From Enterobacteriaceae bacterium 4M9 (lineage in GTDB: Bacteria; Pseudomonadota; Gammaproteobacteria; Enterobacterales; Enterobacteriaceae): a DNA stretch of 64,000 bases. Every line of letters begins with the position of its first letter. Positions within the stretch are counted from its first letter, which is position 1. Under the pieces are notes generated by a model. It was given only the letters and a program-made list of their open reading frames with translations, was not told the DNA's origin and ran no database searches. The stretch is taken from NCBI GenBank assembly GCA_010092695.1, contig JAADJJ010000001.1, forward strand, positions 1,364,001 through 1,428,000. Reading direction: 5' to 3'. This document shows positions 61,130 to 64,000 of the stretch, piece after piece. A program made the position numbers and the translations under genes.

Positions 61130-61612
61130 TCATCCCAGTGTAATGACCTCGGGAATAAAACTATTTATGATTTTTACATAGTGTTTTCGCTGGTACTCGG
61201 TAAACTCCTGATTAGCATTGAGGGTGAAGATAATAACATTACGGTCATCCGGATTATACCGGGGATGTTGTGGAAGTTTAATGATAGAAAGCACCTGCCG
61301 AACGACATTGCCTTCATCCAGATAGCGATTAGCAACCTGTAAGGCTGACAGTTTATTAGGGCCAATTTCATGGGTTAATTGTTTTCCCTCTATTTGAAAA
61401 CCTGGGAGATTATTCTGAAGGTTTTCCGTCTCAGCCTCACACCATTCAGAAATAGTCTGGTCTTCTTCAAGTGAAGTCCGGGTCACAAATATCTGGTATT
61501 CGTTTTCTTCAGGGTCCCTGAACATGAGTATATTCAATGTTCTGTCGAGAACAGGAGGCGGTGTCAGAAACGAACCTTCATAAATCTGATAGCTGAAATG
61601 TTTGCTGCTCAT
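61130..61612 (-). CDS. DUF1795 (DcrB/EagR-like) protein, probable T6SS effector chaperone
   Basis: This 160-residue cytoplasmic-type protein resembles the DUF1795/EagR family (SFLTPPPVLDRTLNILMF at the start, then FVTRTSLEEDQTISEWCEAETENL). EagR proteins bind the N-terminal membrane-like helices of T6SS effectors and load them on the VgrG spike. Its ATG abuts the stop of the OmpA-family gene (TAAATG), so it belongs to the same operon. No effector gene is seen directly downstream, where a chaperone often has its partner. Confidence 0.7.
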   Translation of the reverse strand: MSSKHFSYQIYEGSFLTPPPVLDRTLNILMFRDPEENEYQIFVTRTSLEEDQTISEWCEAETENLQNNLPGFQIEGKQLTHEIGPNKLSALQVANRYLDEGNVVRQVLSIIKLPQHPRYNPDDRNVIIFTLNANQEFTEYQRKHYVKIINSFIPEVITLG

Positions 61613-63238
61613 TTATTCAAAAGTCTCCGGTGGTTGAGAAAGAGGGAGTACCAGTATTTCAATGCGTCGGTTTTGTTCACGCCCTGACAAGGTCTGGTTA
61701 GACGCTACTGGCTCGGTTGCGCCAACACCATGCGTAACGAAACGCTCAGGGGCTGGCGTGTTGTGCGAGATAAGCCAGTCGCGCACGGCGGCTGCACGCT
61801 GATGTGATAAAGACGTGTTTATTTCTTCGCTTCCACTGTTATCCGTGTGTCCGACTATCAGCAATGAATGCTTCGGGAAGCGACTCGCCAGTATCTTGAT
61901 TTGTTCCAGTGCTGGCCCGGCTGAGGGATTAATCACAGCACTGCCGGAGGCGAATAAAACGGATTGCCTGGCTGTGGTCAGCGTGGGTAATGCGCGAAGT
62001 CTGGTGAAAGTCTTGTCAATGACCTGAAGTTGATGGGTACAGGCTGGAAAGCCCCAGAAGCCTATTGCGTGATAATCTGCGCATCTGGAGAACTGACCGC
62101 GCAATTGTTGAAGTGTATTGAGATTATGGTTTAACTGAGTAAGTGAACGTTGTTGCTCAGATCTAAACGTTGTTGAAACATCACCATATGCTTGCTGCTG
62201 TTGTTCAAGCCAATAAGTGGTATACAGCAGGTGTAGGGTGAGCACCAGCGTGACCAGGACGACACTCCATAAGAGCCTGGGATAATTATGGTTTACAGAA
62301 ATAATCACATCATCGGTAGATCTCTTGCCGGGCACAGACATTTTCACTGGCGCACACGGGAGAGGCGCTGCGTTAGAGCCCAGGGCAGGCAGTACCGCAA
62401 ATTGTTCTTCCGTCCAACGTGCCCAGGCGCCATGTCGTGTAAATCCCTTGCTGTAGTCACAGAGTAAAATAGTGGTGAGTGAGAATATTGAATGAGAGAA
62501 AAGCTGTTCAAAATGGCTGGCCAGCTGGCTTTCTTTTAACCAAACAATGAGCTGATGCGTGAAAATGATGCGTTGAATTTCATCCTGGGTATTACCTGGC
62601 TGTGGCACGAGAGTGGACTCCAGCGACGAAAGCGCGTCGAGAAAACTCACCCGTTTAGTGTTTGCCAGATCCATCTCCCCGCTCCAGTTAACTCTGTTAG
62701 CTCCAGTGTTATGCTCACTCAGACGGGAATACAGTACGAACGTGCAGGGCAATGAGATTTTGCTGGCAGAGCGTTGATGCCAGATGGTGAGTTGGTCAAG
62801 CATCAGTGAGGTATTGTCATGACCGTCCGGTAGAAAAGGAAACAGGGCTCTAAGTTGAGTTTGCGGAGCCTGTTCCTGGAAATATTCAAGTTTTGCTTCA
62901 AGTTCTTGTGGAGTACGGATGAGGATCCATGCCATGGAATCAGAATAACGAACCTGCTTTGTTGTCTCTGATTGACCAAACCATTTAGAGGCATAAGGTC
63001 CGAGAATCAGAATCACAACATCCTTTTCTGCTGTACTGAGCACTGGGCTTGTAGCGATGACTGGCGAACCGCTGAGCGATAAAATATGAAGTGCTACGGT
63101 TGCTAATGCCGTCAGCATTACCACCCACAATATATTGCTGATGATAAGGTCATCATCAGAAATGATGCCCACAATTAGAGAAAGTACCATCAGGCATGCG
63201 GCCAGATATTGCGCGTAAGAGAGCCTGGTGTTTTTCAT
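61613..63238 (-). CDS. OmpA-family, T6SS-associated membrane protein
   Basis: A 541-residue protein with membrane spans at about 10-26, 31-53 and 322-341 and a C-terminal OmpA (peptidoglycan-binding) domain at about 425-533, with GHTDNSGSEEINTSLSHQRA and the GREQNRRIEI end. The large central region (60-320) has no recognised domain. In many T6SS a peptidoglycan anchor of this sort is fused to or works with TssL. Here it is a separate gene between the tssL-like and EagR-like genes, joined to each by TAAATG. Confidence 0.75.
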   Translation of the reverse strand: MKNTRLSYAQYLAACLMVLSLIVGIISDDDLIISNILWVVMLTALATVALHILSLSGSPVIATSPVLSTAEKDVVILILGPYASKWFGQSETTKQVRYSDSMAWILIRTPQELEAKLEYFQEQAPQTQLRALFPFLPDGHDNTSLMLDQLTIWHQRSASKISLPCTFVLYSRLSEHNTGANRVNWSGEMDLANTKRVSFLDALSSLESTLVPQPGNTQDEIQRIIFTHQLIVWLKESQLASHFEQLFSHSIFSLTTILLCDYSKGFTRHGAWARWTEEQFAVLPALGSNAAPLPCAPVKMSVPGKRSTDDVIISVNHNYPRLLWSVVLVTLVLTLHLLYTTYWLEQQQQAYGDVSTTFRSEQQRSLTQLNHNLNTLQQLRGQFSRCADYHAIGFWGFPACTHQLQVIDKTFTRLRALPTLTTARQSVLFASGSAVINPSAGPALEQIKILASRFPKHSLLIVGHTDNSGSEEINTSLSHQRAAAVRDWLISHNTPAPERFVTHGVGATEPVASNQTLSGREQNRRIEILVLPLSQPPETFE

Positions 63239-63847
63239 TTAGGGCCTCGTCATAAGATAGCTGTAGCAACCGGCCCATACGCAGGCTAGTACGACAAAGG
63301 CAATACCTATATGCCACTGTAATAAGTGACGTAATTTTCTGTCGGCGCGTAATCCGGCGATATCACCCGATATTTGCTGTAGAGGTTGCTGTTCTGAATC
63401 AGGCTGAGGTGCGCTACAGGTATTGTTGACGGCCGGTGGCGTGGCGATGGGGACGCCAGCCTGTAATGAAGGGCAAAGGGTACTTAATGTTTGAACATAA
63501 TGCGCAATGTCAGGATGACTGGATTGGGTCAGTAAATGATGGTGCTGCAAGGTGAAAACGTTACCTTCTACTTTAGGATAGAAATACTGGCTTAGCGGCG
63601 ATGAGTGCTTGCCTGGAACTGGACTTTGAAACTGGTTTTGAATCAGCAACTCACTGATATGGCAAATTAACCGCAATAAGGCGTCAATTTCTTGATGCGA
63701 GTGTCCCTCGCCTTGTAATGAAAGGCTGAATGCTTCTATTCGGCTATAAAGCATAAACTGAAAAGATGAGCGTGACGGAATCACGCCTGACATTGATACC
63801 AGGAGATTTGTCGCCATAATTTTATTAAACAGCTTTTTTGCACTCAC
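63239..63847 (-). CDS. DotU/TssL-family T6SS membrane protein, short form
   Basis: This protein is 202 residues if it starts at GTG 63847, which overlaps the upstream stop in GTGA; an alternative ATG at 63874 lies inside the preceding gene. The body is helical (FMLYSRIEAFSLSLQGEG; EIDALLRLICHISELL, a DotU-like pattern), a Pro/Gln/Ser-rich stretch follows, and a single C-terminal span at about 177-198 ends in a few residues. TssL anchors the T6SS base plate in the inner membrane with TssM. It is shorter than usual TssL and lacks the OmpA domain, supplied by the next gene. Low similarity makes the call moderate. Confidence 0.65.
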   Translation of the reverse strand: MSAKKLFNKIMATNLLVSMSGVIPSRSSFQFMLYSRIEAFSLSLQGEGHSHQEIDALLRLICHISELLIQNQFQSPVPGKHSSPLSQYFYPKVEGNVFTLQHHHLLTQSSHPDIAHYVQTLSTLCPSLQAGVPIATPPAVNNTCSAPQPDSEQQPLQQISGDIAGLRADRKLRHLLQWHIGIAFVVLACVWAGCYSYLMTRP

Positions 63848-64000
63848 AATGGCTTCTCCAGAACCGTCCCCCATCCATCTTCTTCATGCCACGGGCATAT
63901 GCGCAGAGTCAGGTTATCTAGCGACCAGGAAGAGGAAAAAACGAGGTTGAACTCGTAGTGGATGTCGTCAGTGTTCTTCAGTTGTGCAATAAATTCTTTC
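63844..64000 (-). CDS. 3' end of an upstream T6SS-operon gene
   Basis: The minus strand is open from the right edge to TGA at 63844-63846, giving 51 residues that end WHEEDGWGTVLEKPL. I do not recognise the family from this tail. Its stop overlaps the start of the tssL-like gene (GTGA), so it is translated in the same operon. Gene order in other T6SS clusters suggests TssK, but the sequence does not confirm it. Confidence 0.6.
   Translation of the reverse strand, partial: KEFIAQLKNTDDIHYEFNLVFSSSWSLDNLTLRICPWHEEDGWGTVLEKPL

Overview
This is the chromosome of a gamma-proteobacterium of the family Enterobacteriaceae. Gene order and protein sequences follow the Escherichia coli amiC-to-mutS segment closely (amiC, initiator tRNA-Met genes, mltA, csd genes, gcvA/gcvB, sdaCB, csrB, gud, barA, relA, pyrG, eno, cysJIH, cysDNC, isp genes, nlpD-rpoS, mutS). 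The right end differs: it enters a type VI secretion (T6SS) cluster. Content around csrB, the gud operon, relA-mazG and rpoS-mutS points to an Enterobacter/Cronobacter/Kosakonia-type enteric rather than Escherichia, but I cannot name the genus from sequence alone.

Layout. 1-8.9 kb: the end of amiC, a string of perfect hairpins of unknown role, two initiator tRNA-Met genes, mltA, the tcdA/csdE/csdA sulfur and tRNA-modification genes, ygdI, the GcvB small RNA divergent from gcvA, ygdD, rlmM and xni. 8.9-16.7 kb: an AT-rich insert with a membrane-anchored ToxR/CadC-like regulator, then sdaC-sdaB (serine uptake and deamination), ppnN, queF and syd. 16.7-24.6 kb: the CsrB RNA with a UvrY-type palindrome upstream, yqcC-truC-yqcA, and a glucarate operon gudP-gudX-gudD ending in a glycerate kinase gene. 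24.6-35.4 kb: barA (the sensor kinase that drives csrB through UvrY), rlmD, relA, mazG, pyrG and eno. 35.5-40.8 kb: a TPM-domain/LemA pair, queE, a FAD amine oxidoreductase, the wreck of a ygcW-like dehydrogenase, and queD. 41-49.7 kb: sulfate assimilation (cysJIH, iap, cysDNC), in which cysD carries a one-base frameshift as written. 49.8-59.5 kb: ygbE, ftsB, ispD, ispF, truD, surE, pcm, nlpD, rpoS and mutS. 59.5-64 kb: an AT-rich scar, an orphan LuxR-type regulator, and the distal genes of a T6SS operon (EagR-like chaperone, OmpA-family protein, short TssL) reading leftwards from beyond the window edge.

Several global regulators lie together here. RelA makes (p)ppGpp, to which PpnN of E. coli responds. 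BarA feeds UvrY, whose probable site sits upstream of csrB. RpoS and GcvB reshape stress and amino-acid metabolism. queD, queE and queF serve the queuosine pathway. cysJIH and cysDNC together take sulfate to sulfide, so the cysD lesion, if real, should block growth on sulfate. The most unusual items are the cysD frameshift, the ygcW pseudogene, the hairpin array at 493-669, the regulator at 9.4 kb with a possible small RNA beside it, and the T6SS edge.
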